In this document: positions 46,701-57,074 of the stretch, piece by piece | How the letters are laid out: each line of letters opens with the position of its first letter | Position numbering within the stretch: the stretch's first letter is position 1 | Assembly: GCA_020747015.1 (NCBI GenBank) | Contig: JAGTJM010000013.1 | Span: 620,001-684,000, forward strand | Source: Pyrenochaeta sp. MPI-SDFR-AT-0127 | Lineage: Eukaryota; Ascomycota; Dothideomycetes; Pleosporales; Cucurbitariaceae | Reading direction: 5' to 3' | DNA: 64,000 nucleotides | Notes under the pieces: generated by a model | Told to the model about the DNA's origin: nothing | Database searches by the model: none | What the model saw: the letters and a program-made list of their open reading frames with translations, nothing else | Position numbers and translations under genes: made by a program

Positions 46701-49700
46701 TGATATAGATGCAGGTCGAAGTGGTCCCTTGCTCGTACACATCGAGTTTGGTCTACTCGTACGCCGGCGAGAGGCGCGAGGCTGCGGGGATCGCGAGCAC
46801 GCGTGGGATCGATGCTGGCTGCGGCTTCATCTTCGAGACGGGCTTGTTCGTCATTGGACCGCTTGCGTGCAGCAGTCACAAGGTCTTGGAAGACACCGGA
46901 AATTTTCTCTGTGCGCTCCGAGGGGCGCAGATGGTTGATGCCCTTTGCCATTATTAGTTTTCCTCGATGCATTTATAAGCATATAGTACAGCTGAAACAT
47001 ACCTTCAAACTCTTTGCCAGATACTTCAACCGCACCAGAGGCCGCTTGAGCATGTAGGCCACGTCAACACGTTCACCATCACCATTCACAACATATCCTT
47101 CGGCATTGCGCGGCATGCCCTCATCCCACGGAGCACCATCGTCTGGGCCATTCACGACCTTGGCAGGCTTGAATGGGTCATCGTCTGCGGATGCTAAGCT
47201 GATGACCACGTCTTGGAAGCCCAGGCGCCATGCAGCGATGTAGTCAGCATAGACTCGTTGCGCGCTTTGTGCCCAGGAGACGAAAGCATCAGCATCTTCC
47301 TTCGGGACGCGCTTGTGCAGCGTCTTCAAGCGCTCCAAGCAAACACCCATATCGACGATTGGCTTTGTGACATTATTCGGGTCTGTGTTTGCTGAGCGAG
47401 AAAACAATCCGGCAGCGACTGCAGAGTCGGACTTGGAGAGAACACAGCTGAGGAGGACCGGGATAACGCCATCGACAAGCGTGCGAAGCTCCCGCATAAA
47501 TTTGTTTTCGTCCGAGGTAAGCTCCTTCATGATGTCGCTGACGGTAGCAGTAGCCAAGCGACTCCTGTTGGTTCGGATGCTGCGAGCGGATACGATACTC
47601 TTCGTTCCTGCCTTGGGCATGGACAGCACCGATATTAAATCGGCATGACTGGCAAGTCTCCTCCGCCGCGTGCTTCTGCGACTGACAATTGTTGATGTGT
47701 CGGCATTCAGGTGCGAGCCGACTTCTGAGGCGGTGAGTTGAGAAGCGGTAATATCAGAAGCAGTGACTTGCGAAGCGGTGATTTCAGATGCAGTAAATTC
47801 AGAGGCAGTGATTTCAGATGCAGTAAATTCAGATGCAGTGACTTCAGATGCAGTGAATTCAGAAGCAGTCCAGGTTTCTTCGGAGATAATTGAGATGGCT
47901 TCCGATCCCAGTGCTTCTGAGGGAGGCGCTGCCTGTGCCTTGGTCGCGAACGACTCTACCGAAGCGATGGTGGAGAGACGCTTTCCAGTAGAGGGGAAAA
48001 TGCGTTGCATTGCAAGCGGACGGGGCCGTAGCGGGATTTTCTCGATATCCATTGCTGATGCGTCGATAGACGAGGAGCGAGCGGATGAGGCAGCATCAGC
48101 GTCTCTAGTTTTGCCTTTGGATGTGTCATCTACTGAAGTTGTCTCGCGAAGAGGTGAGGAAATGGAGCGACTCTTGGTGGGCGAATGTTGACTGCGCTTT
48201 GCACCGCGACGCCGCAACGTCGGGGTTGGGGTGAGTGATACCTGACTCTCTTCTTCCTGTGTTTGGGTCTCCATCGCGTTATCTGAGAGTACGGCGGAAG
48301 GGGTCTCATCAAGGTTCTGGGTGACTATTTTCATCTCATGGCTCCGTCGTCTACGCCTGCGCCTGCTGCCGCTGCCACTACTGCGTGGCCGCACCTCTTC
48401 GACGGGCTCATCCTGGGACTCGGTGGAGATGGTAACATGTGATTTGGTTGCTTTGGAGGGCAACTCGAGGGTCGACACCGATTCGTCCGACTTCCGTCTG
48501 CGTCGAGTGTCTGCATCTACAAAAGGGTCTGGTGTGCCGCTAAGCCAAGCTTCTAATCTGTTGCTGCTCGCTTGGTTTGGCGGTGTGTCTGGTGCTAGTG
48601 CTGGTGCTCGCTCAGCCGGTGGTGCAGAAACAACCTCTTCATCGGGCTTCTGGAATGATCTGCGACTTCGTCTCCTGCCAGTCGATATGGGATTTCTAGG
48701 CGACTCATCAGCGGTACCATCGCCCTGGCTTCTTGGTCGCCGCCTTCGCCGCCTCTCTCGAATTTCGTTGTCGCGGGGCGATTTTATTCTGCTCTCTTCA
48801 TATTCGACTGTGACAATATTTGCCGGATCCTCGCTGAGAGACGTCTCTGACTTACGTGCCGGTCTGTGTCTGTATGGAGCGATTTCCTCTGCAGATAGTG
48901 ACCCACGAGGAGAGGTTTGCGCCCGCCGTCTGCGCCGCACTTTGACAATCTCGGTCTTGTCCTGCTCAGGCTGGGGAGACGTGGGCGCATCAGCATTGAC
49001 TGCTGGCTTCGGTTCTTTTGCGCTCCCTGCACCACTGCTCGTTGGGCGCTGTTCGTTCTCTGAGCTGGACGGCTTGGATGGCCTCCGCTGTTTCTGAGCA
49101 GGCTTCTTCTGGCCGGTGCTCTTGCCGACGTATTCGACCAAGGGAAGGAGTGGGTTCAGCGGGGGTGTGCTCGGCGTTGGGGCTTTGTTTTCGTCGTTGG
49201 CGGGCTTGTCCTTCTTGACAATCTTGGAGGGGCGCACCCAGGCATTCGGAATTGTTTTGGGAGCGGGGCGGCCGTCTGGTTTGGGCGGTGATTGCTTGGT
49301 GCGCCAGTGCGAGTCGCTGATGACGCGTTTCTTGGGTGCTGTTGCGGTCTGCAAGTCTTCGTCGAGGACGTTGTGGACGGCGGGTGTCTGCTTGGCCGAC
49401 TTGGGTCGCTCAGGGCTCACGTCGACGGATTTGCTGGGCGTGTGTTTTGGCGTCCAGTTGGGCTTCTCTTGCAGAGGCTTCGCCTTTGGTGTTGTCTGTG
49501 GCTTTGGTTTTGGCGAGGGTACGGGCTTGGTGTCACTATCAGTGTTGATGTTGTTGTTGTTGCTGCTGCTGTTGTTCTTGTTGTTGTTTTCTGGAGCGGA
49601 TGCGACCGCGTTCTCTGCGCCCACACTGTCGGGTTCCACCTCCTGCTGCCATCTCTTGATCTTGTCGCGCACATTGGCGGGCTTGTTGATGCCAATCGCT

Positions 49701-49825
49701 TTGGCGAAGTCGTTGCCGTTCATGGTTGTGTTGGTGTCCGTGGCGCCCTTCTTCTTGCCCAGCGCGCCATTATTCTTCTTTGCAGCCGAGTTGTCAGGGT
49801 CAGTGGGGAGCGGCGAGGCGGGCAT
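43703..49825 (-). CDS. DH/PH-domain protein, probable Rho-family guanine nucleotide exchange factor
   Basis: Two exons (47003-49825 and 43703-46942) are joined over a 60-nt intron, giving 2020 residues. The first 750 or so residues are Ser/Pro/Arg-rich and probably disordered, with many RRRRR-type basic clusters. A 50-residue run of ten TAS-[EQD]-x pentapeptides follows (DNA 47720-47869). A Dbl-homology helix bundle starts at SDIMKELTSDENKFMREL (about 760) and runs across the splice to KYLAKSLKGINHLRPSERTE. A PH-like domain follows (RDHFDLHLYHSSGQEVCCRV to LLFCEVDPTGRWLL). A second PH-like region is near KIEVFEISAMHSKPFMADGD. Such proteins activate Rho/Cdc42 GTPases in polarity and septation; the GTPase partner is not readable. 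Similarity to the Bud3 group is possible but I could not confirm it. Confidence 0.78.
47720..47869 (-). repeat. Ten 15-bp units encoding TAS-[EQD]-x pentapeptides
   Basis: Ten in-frame pentapeptides follow one another inside the DH/PH protein: TASEF, TASEV, TASEF, TASEI, TASEF, TASEI, TASQV, TASDI, TASQL and TASEV. Alternation of F with V or I gives a 30-bp higher period. The array is a candidate length-variable coding minisatellite. Ser/Thr next to acidic residues could be phosphorylated, which is an inference. Confidence 0.9.
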
Positions 49826-50267
49826 CGAGTCTCGCCGTCATTGGCACTGGTGGCGGGCGTCGTGGCGGCGTGGGAGCTTCGGGTTTGTTTGTGTTTTGGT
49901 CTTGGGCCGTGGTGTTGGGCGGGCTGGTCCCCAATCCCCGCAGTCAGCCTCAGCAGACCGTCGACGATGGGGTAGTTGCAGGATAATCTGGCAGCAAGCG
50001 TGTGAGCAGAGTGTGTAGGCGAGCAGAGACAGCTGTCGCCCCGCAGAGGGCCTGCGATTGTTGGAGTTGGTGTGGCCTGCAAGCTTGCTGCAGTCTCGCG
50101 CGGTGTGATGTGACGATCCAATAGATATCGCGCCTCGCCACAAAAACAAGGCTAGAGGCTGTTGAGCCGCAGGTCAAGCTTCCGAGCGACTCCACCAAGC
50201 AACGCGATCAGCCGGCATTGTGCTCTGTAGATACTGCACACGGCACGTCTTGAGATATGGGGTATAC

Positions 50268-50693
50268 CGGCATCTCACCAGCCTCTTGTTTACGCTGTTT
50301 TGACCTGTTTTGATCGGAGCCTGGTCATGGCGGCCGGCTGGTTCAGGCACATCCATGCTCCCTCAGACCCCCGGCATTGTCATCACATTGCTGCGTCATG
50401 AGTAAGCAGAAAATCGGTCTCATGGTATTGTCTTTGATGAAGCAGACAAGCGACGGTTATGAGTACAAGACTTCTGTGGAAAAAGCTTGAGCACCTCTCC
50501 TCATCGTTTGGCGGCCCTTCTTGGACGGCGACACTCGACCTGAACTCATTGCGGACGGCCATCCCATGCGCTAGAGGTGTGTGGTCCGAAACTTTACTTT
50601 ACGAGAACTCCCAGGACGAAGGCTTATCCGCGAAAAAAATGGAACCGATAGGACCGCATCCATATTATTATTAGCACCAGCTGGGGGATCCCG
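50268..50693 (+). mobile_element. Dispersed repeat copy 1 (about 426 bp, GC-normal), possible MITE
   Basis: The block begins ATCTCACCAGCCTCTTGTTT at 50272 and ends in GGGGGATCCCG. The same block recurs in the same direction at 53302-53721, with shared landmarks in the same order: CGCTAGAGGT, GGTCCGAAACT and TTTACGAGAAC, and CCGCATCCAT near the end. The outer ends are loosely inverted copies of each other (CGGCATCTCACCAGC against the complement of CTGGGGGATCCCG), which suggests imperfect terminal inverted repeats. No protein is encoded. A MITE, SINE or solo LTR are all possible; I favour a non-autonomous element without certainty. Confidence 0.7.
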
Positions 50694-51692
50694 AAGCCAT
50701 AGATGAAAATTATCTTATAAAGCTTATCTTATCAATTAGACACTCTACTAAGCTTTATTCCTACGAGGCAGACTGTATCGCAAGAAATGCACTTTAGAGT
50801 TAAACAGCTGTATTCAAAGAAAAGGGTAAATAGTAGATATGTAGCACTCTTAAGGAGGGGTAGAGCGATAGTTTGGGGTCCAGGAGAAGATCGCCATGGT
50901 CCAGCGAGGGTTCAGACTTATGATGCAACTGGTCCTAGGCGAGGTCTGGGAAGTATAGTCCCGCCAGGGTTAAGTGGGTGTGTAGGTAGGTTATTGGGTG
51001 TGAATGTTAACAGTACATGACGGACCTGAATGTGCATTTGGGGCGCAAGAACACGCCAGCACATTTTGATGAGCACACACGTGAGAAGGATGCACATGCT
51101 GTATGTTTACGGGTCGCCGAATTCAAACGGTCGCAGATAGGATCTATGAAGTGCACAACTATCCATCTTCCCGGTGTTAAATTGGTCGAAGTCATAGCAT
51201 CATATGCATCCACTTCGCGTACGCTCCCGCAAGCGAGATTCAATGCCATAACATAACAGAATACTCTAGAAATGTTGGATGAGTCGACCATGAGCATCAA
51301 TTATGAACACTTTGTTGTAAATGCATGCGGGGAAGTTTAATGCGCAAAAATTAACCCCAGAGACCCTTGACAGTGGTATATACCCGGCAAACATTGCTGG
51401 AACCAGTAGGAGCATTCAGCAAAGAAAAGATCATCAAGGGGCTCTCGGCTCATCTGACTATCTCGCATGCTCCCATTGGCCCCATGTACATTCTTCACCT
51501 AAATTGGTAGTGCTCACAATACCGACTCACTACCGACAACATCGTCTCATTACTTGAGTAGTCGCTTATGGGTCCGGCTAAGAACCAGACTGGAGTGACG
51601 AAAGCACCGATATGGCTTACTGTGTGTAATGTTAATTAGGATTGAATTGAGGAGAACAACAGGAGGTCTGCGAAAGTAAACATGGCATTGCC

Positions 51693-51699
51693 TATATAT
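51693..51699 (+). promoter_or_regulatory. TATA-like element upstream of the tyrosinase gene
   Basis: TATATAT lies about 62 bases before the ATG at 51761. This is a sequence match only. Confidence 0.4.
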
Positions 51700-51760
51700 C
51701 AGGATCGTAAGCCAGCAGAGAGGAACAGTCAACTCACAGTCTTACTCTTGGCTCAGTCTG

Positions 51761-52966
51761 ATGAGCATGTCGAAACTTTTCATCCTTCTATGTGTTTTGG
51801 CCGGCTTCTGTTCAGCAGCATGTACCACAAAAGGCAAACGTCGGGCATGGTTTGTTGCTTTCCTACTTACTGATGCACATCATCTCACACCCTCCCAGGC
51901 ACACCTTTAGCAACACCGAAAAGCTCGCTTACATTAACGCCGAACTATGTTTGATGCAAAAGCCCGCGTCTCTCGGGCTACCGGCCGCGAAGACACGCTT
52001 CGATGAGTTTCAGGCCATCCATCAGTTGCAGGCGTACGCAACGCATTTCGTGGTGAGTTTGATTCCGCATGCTGAATTGCAAGCCAAGAAAGCATTGCCT
52101 ATTGATAATCGAACAGGGTGCCTTTCTACCATTTCACCGTGCCCTTCTACATGCCCACGAAACGGCGCTGCGAAACGAATGCGCATACACAGGCTGGCAA
52201 CCGTACGCCCTCCATCCATTCCCTCTGATCCTACACGTGACCAGAAGCTCACCATTTGCATAGGTACTGGCAGGAACAGCTTGATGCTGGCAAGTTCAAG
52301 GCCAGCATCGTCATGGATCCAGTCTACGGGTTTGGGGGCGATGGCTCCGGATCCAAACGATGCATCACCAACGGCCCCTTCGCCAACTACACAAATCATC
52401 TTGGCCCGTCCTACGTCAACACTGATCACTGCATTGACCGCCAGATCAATGAGCAGATGAGTCAAGGATCTGCTCAGCGCAACGTCGATTCTTGTCTTGC
52501 GGCGACGAACTGGGCAACTGCTTGGAGCTGCATCGAAGGGAACCCACATTCTGGCGGACACGCGGGAGTTGGGGGGCAAGTACGTATCAATGATCCAATT
52601 ATGGGCCTGTAGATGCATGTGCTAACGATTATGTAGATGCAGAACGGCGTGTCATCCCCAGGCGATCCTCTTTTCTACTTGCACCACACATGGCTCGATA
52701 AAATGTGGGCGGATTGGCAGGCGAAAGACAAGACCAAGCGATTGACCGAAATGGGTGGCACAAATGTTATGCCCCAAAATATGGAAGGCTTCTTCCCCGC
52801 TAGGCCAGCATCGATCCCGAGACCTACCGGCGCGGCTGGCGATCCAGGGTCAACGACTACCCTGACCCATGTGCTCAATATGTATGGCAACGGACCGAAT
52901 CGAACAATTGCCGACGTGATGGATACAGGGGGAGACATATTGTGCTACGAGTATGTTGAGCCGTAG
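51761..52966 (+). CDS. Small secreted tyrosinase-like type-3 copper oxidase
   Basis: There are five exons (51761-51849, 51899-52052, 52117-52202, 52264-52579, 52637-52966; introns 49, 64, 61 and 57 nt), giving 324 residues. A signal peptide (MSMSKLFILLCVLAGFCSA) leads the protein. The CuA site is built by His71, His79 and His88 (HQLQAYATH, FLPFHRALL). The CuB site is built by His205 and His209 (HSGGH) and the FYLHH histidine near 231. The core domain is short, like secreted fungal tyrosinases lacking the C-terminal shielding domain. The family oxidises monophenols or o-diphenols to quinones; melanin or phenolic metabolism is possible. A second in-frame ATG is at 51767. The gene sits between two direct copies of a dispersed repeat. 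Confidence 0.9.
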
Positions 52967-53838
52967 TGGATACTGGCTTGCTCTGTGAATAATCCTACAG
53001 AGCACCTACAAATGGCACATGCTTGATGCGACATTGTAAGGAAAGGCAACATCGCCAAAATATCCCTATTGTCTATAGTGTTGAATGGAAGACTTTTATG
53101 AATCTTTCTGTCGTAATTAAGGTCTAAATAACTCGGCTACGCCTCAGCATCGAAACAGAAAGTTGGTAACATTCAATAACAAGCTGTCCGTTCGAAGTCT
53201 CTTTATTGTAATGCATTGGATGCCTACATACTAGCAAAGAGAATTATGTGGTATGTGAAAGCCTTAACTCTCATTTCGTGGCCAGGCTTTGATTTTAGCA
53301 GTCGTATCTCACCAGCCTCTTGTTTACGCCATTTGGCCTGTTTTGGTCAAGGCCTAGTTATGTCGATAGCTACTCTAAGCATATCTATACTCCTACTAGA
53401 CCCCTAAGATTATTCATTTACTACCGCGTTAATAGTAAGCTAAAAATTACTCATAAAGGGCTATCATTAATAAAGCAGAGAAGAAAGAAGTATGTAAGAC
53501 TCGAAAAAATAATAAAAATGTTTAAATACCTCTCCCCATTATATGCAGCCTATCTTAGATATTAATTCTTTGCCGGAACTTATGATAACTAGCTAACCTA
53601 TACGCTAGAGGTATACGGTCCGAAACTCTACTTTACGAGAACCTTAGGACAAAAACTTATCCGCCAAAATTGCACATAGGTCCGCATCCATGTGGTGATC
53701 AACATAAGCCGGGGAATCCCGCAACAATGGATATGAAATAAGCCAGCATAAATTTGCTCCATTTCTCACGTCCAATGCTTGTTCCTACTCGTACTACATA
53801 CATCTCTTGTCGACTCACTCGTGTTCTTGTCTGAAGTG
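52967..53838. other. Intergenic region with repeat copy 2
   Basis: This 872-base gap lies between the tyrosinase and GH105 genes. Nearly half is the AT-rich repeat copy 2 (53302-53721). The rest holds the tyrosinase 3' flank and about 117 bases before the GH105 ATG. No gene is seen. Confidence 0.6.
53302..53721 (+). mobile_element. Dispersed repeat copy 2 (about 420 bp, AT-rich, RIP-like)
   Basis: This block matches the repeat at 50268-50693 in the same order and orientation, with ends ATCTCACCAGCCTCTTGTTT and GGGGAATCCCG. Between the conserved ends many C-to-T and G-to-A differences have made it AT-rich, often at CpA/TpG sites (for example TCATG to TTATG, TGATGAAGCAG to TAATAAAGCAG). That is the pattern made by repeat-induced point mutation in ascomycetes. 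It has no coding capacity. Confidence 0.7.
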
Positions 53839-55132
53839 ATGCTCTCGAACACCCTTTTTGCGCAACTCGCGGTCGCTGCACTTAGCACAACCGCTATTGC
53901 TCGGGAGCACAATGCCAAGCACTCTGTACAAATGAGCAATTCCATCATCTCGCGCAACCAAGGCATTCTCGGTGGCCCAAATGATAGATCAGCAATTCTC
54001 CAAGCGGGGTTCGTCCAAAAGGCTTTTCACGAAGTACTGCAACACTACCCGAACCACACATCAACTGCATCCTTCGACTCTTACATCACCAGAAGTGTCA
54101 ATTCCGTGATTCCGGCAGTGTCGAACGCTTCTCTGAGCACCACGGCATACTCGCTAGACCGCCTAGCTAGCGGCACTGGCCTCATCCAACTCTATCAGCA
54201 GACTGGGAATGAGACGTACAAGGATGCTTTTGAAGCCTTAAGAACTTCCATTGACCTACAACCCCGGACTGCCGAGGCAGGCCTGTGGTACTGGATCTAT
54301 CCTAACTGGTTATATCTCGATGGCATGCATTCGTTCGCTCCATTCCTCACGGCCTACACACTCGACTACGATGCTGGAAATGCCTCTGCGGTCCATGACC
54401 TTATTTTACAGCTAGACTTGTTGCACCAACACTGCTACAACAAGAGTTCAGGACTCCTGGTCCATGGCTACGACGCGAGCAAGACTGCAGTCTGGGCGAA
54501 CAACATCACAGGCGCCAGCCCGCATGTCTGGGGCCGCAGTCTGGGCTGGTATGCCATGGCGCTCATCGACACGCTGGAAATTCTGCCCGACACGCCACTA
54601 TTCCATGGAGCGAAACAATACGTTCTCCACAGATTTCAGGACCTCGCTGCTGCAATTGTCAAGGTTGCTGACAGGGACACGGGAGCTTGGTGGCAGATTG
54701 TCGATTACCCGCACCGCAAGGGAAACTATATTGAGAGCAGTGCGAGCTCCATGTTTGTATACTCACTGCTAAAAGGCGCGAGATTGGGCTTTTTGAATAA
54801 TGGTCCTGCACTAAACTATCATGCACACGGGAAGGAATCGCAAAACAATTCATACACTGATGTAGCAGTCCGAGCCTACGAGTACGTTGCGGAAACATTT
54901 GTGGTGGACAATGGAAACGGGACGGTGGGCTGGAACGGCACTGTCGCAGTTTGTAGTTTGAACTCGACAGCATCTTATGAGGTACGTCTACCTATTGCTC
55001 GCGTGACATGAACAGACTGCTAATATTCATCGCTTGCAGTATTATGTTGGCCAACCACTATTGTACAACAGTGTCCTAGGCTCCGTGGCTTTCGTGCTGG
55101 CATCCTTGGAATATGAGAAACTCACGGCTTAG
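53839..55132 (+). CDS. GH105 unsaturated rhamnogalacturonyl hydrolase
   Basis: Two exons (53839-54981 and 55040-55132; 58-nt intron) give 411 residues. A signal peptide (MLSNTLFAQLAVAALSTTAIA) suggests secretion. The fold is an (alpha/alpha)6 barrel. Family landmarks are YSLDRLASGTGLIQLYQQTG, WIYPNWLYLDGMHSFAPFL, HGYDASKTAVWANN, WGRSLGWYAMALIDTLE (the aspartate lines up with the catalytic acid of YteR-type enzymes), and WWQIVDYPHRKGNYIESSAS. GH105 enzymes remove unsaturated galacturonic acid from oligosaccharides released by pectin or rhamnogalacturonan lyases, so this gene is a metabolic partner of the PL11 lyase at 40.6 kb. The last 30 residues depend on the final splice. The start ATG at 53839 directly begins the signal peptide. 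Confidence 0.9.
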
Positions 55133-55380
55133 TGGAACAGCGGATCAAGTAAAGATTTAATCAAAGGCGCAAACTATCTTCAGAATATTGTTACATACCA
55201 ACTGGGCCTGCCTGTAATAAGACGAAAGTGAATCTAGGGGTATAGTATACCATACGAACACAAATGCACCAGTAATTGAATCGGACAAAGCCACGACATT
55301 GTCCCTGTCATCCACGTCCCACATGTCTATCACATCCAACAACTTCTCCCACGATCCTCAATGAATGGCGTGATCAGCCC

Positions 55381-56183
55381 TTAGTTGCTCTTCTTGACGT
55401 AGCCATTCTTGCCAGCCCTCTGTAGCAGCTTAGCCGCATCATTGACAGCGGCGAATGCGCTCCATGTAGCGGCAACGCTCTGATACATCAGATAGCCAGG
55501 GATGACGATCCAGAAGGCATTCATCAGGACAAAGTATCCCCAGTAGTATGCAGCTTCAGGGCGCGAATATGACATGTTCAGGATGTAGTGGTCGAAGAGC
55601 GATGTGGCGTAGTACAGCACGTCACCGTAGAATTGGCCGAGCGAGACGATGAGCTGGGCGGAGTAGCGTAGCGGGTGATCGATGGAGATGAGGTAGGCGG
55701 TGATGAAAGAACCAGGGCCCCAGAAGACCTGAAGATGCAGCGTCAGCCATTGAGTCTTGAAACAGCAAACAAAGAATTAGAGTATGAAGAACGTACCGCA
55801 GTGACCGTCTCCATGCACAGCACAAACGCGTCCTGGGTCAGGTAGCGCGAGTCGCTCAACGAGTACTCCTTCCACAGCTGGCCAAACAGGTCCTGCATGC
55901 CGCCCATGGTCCTGAAGTTGTATGCGAAATAGCCCTCGAAAAAGGAGTGGATGCACCCGCACATGACGAACCACATGATGGTGGTGAGGTCGCCTGTGCT
56001 GGCATTGGGTCGCAGGCGCTTCACAATGGCGTACGTGACGCTGAAGATGACTGCCAGGCCAGACGCGAACATGGTCAGCAGCTCAATTGTGCCCCATTTG
56101 TTGGCGAGGTAGCCCACAATCTCGACCTCGATCGGGTAGTAAGGGTGCTCGCCGTGGGCGAGAGAAACATTAGCAGCGGCCAT
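55381..56183 (-). CDS. EXPERA / emopamil-binding protein (EBP)-family membrane protein
   Basis: Two exons (55797-56183 and 55381-55728; 68-nt intron) give 244 residues. Four to five transmembrane helices are evident. Landmarks of the EBP/EXPERA family are the MCGCIHSFFEGYFAYN helix, METVTA joined by splicing to VFWGPGSFITAYLISIDHPLRY, and FYGDVLYYATSLFDH. In animals and plants EBP is the sterol delta8-delta7 isomerase of the ER; most fungi perform that step with the unrelated ERG2, so the reaction here is uncertain. The C terminus AGKNGYVKKSN has a KKxN-like dibasic end compatible with ER retention, which is an inference. The start is the ATG at 56183; the frame opens further upstream without an ATG. 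Confidence 0.85.
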
Positions 56184-57074
56184 TGCGACGAGTGTGTGCA
56201 GCAAAGAGAGGCGAAGAAAAAAGAAGGTGAACGCGAGGATGAAGGAGGCAACAACAACGAGACTTGCGAGGCCCAGCTACTTATAATGATGTAGTTGTGA
56301 TGGAAGTAGCTGGTGTCCTTTTTTCTCTGCTCTGGCCCCCGAGGAAAAATTCTGGGGAAAGCCAAAGATGGCGCTTGTGGCGCGCCTTGGGACGGACAGG
56401 GATCGCGCAGATCACTTTCGTTGCTGCCGCCATGGTCAGCACACTCTCCATCCATGTCAGAGGCGCGAAAACATGTGACCCCGCTGTCAGCCTGCGGGGT
56501 ACGTACTTCCTACGTACTATTTGGTATCTTCAGCGTATACCTTTTGTCCTCGATACAGGCCGTGTTGCGAGTCGCAGGTCAACCGCTCCTCAACACATTG
56601 GAAGGATGGGCTTCATTTCTTCTAGCGTCAGAGGCGTCTTACCCTGTTCGGCCCAGTTTCCCAGCCAACACTTGCAAGGCCAACTTGACCTTGGAACTCG
56701 AGGCCGAACGATCTTCTGACCATTATGACGAGCAGAGCGACGGTACATCTTTGCCGTTCTGCCTCGCTGGTTCGTGGACGATGACAGCGAACGGCGATTG
56801 GCTGGGTGAGAAGGCTCGTGAATCGTGGCGCAGATTTACTACTCTCCAGACCCCCCTGTATCCAAGGAGACGCAGTGGGCATTCAAGACATGTCGCTATG
56901 TTCATAAACTCCCACATCTCGTTCGCACACTGTACATGGCAACGTTATGGTTTACGCTGTTACTAATGGCTACCCCTCATAGCCGTCCGTATCCAGTGAA
57001 CCTCGGCTCATCACCACCATCCATTAAGGGACGCCAACCACCATGTTCTTTCATCAAACTAACTCCTCACCACC
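56184..57074. other. Divergent intergenic region, EBP-like / amidase
   Basis: This 891-base region lies between divergent starts. A long plus-strand frame (56313-56966) is open but shows no family likeness and uneven composition. I read the region as promoter and 5' leader DNA for both genes. Confidence 0.5.

Larger units (their letters stand above)
49826..51760. other. Intergenic region with repeat copy 1 and AT-rich DNA
   Basis: This 1.9-kb region is the upstream side of the DH/PH gene (minus) and of the tyrosinase gene (plus). It contains repeat copy 1 (50268-50693), followed by an AT-rich stretch (50694-50850). Frames at 50787-51020 and 51017-51256 do not match any family I know. A TATA-like element lies at 51693. 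Confidence 0.55.

Noticed and set aside
46943..47002. Two separate genes at 43703-46972 and 46973-49825
   Set aside because: A 60-nt intron joins them in phase and restores a continuous exchange-factor region, so they are one gene.
48321..49097. Plus-strand frames opposite the Ser/Arg-rich half of the DH/PH gene
   Set aside because: Composition mirrors the sense codons; no family likeness.
56313..56966. 217-codon plus-strand frame upstream of the amidase
   Set aside because: No domain or conserved motif, and it occupies the divergent promoter region.
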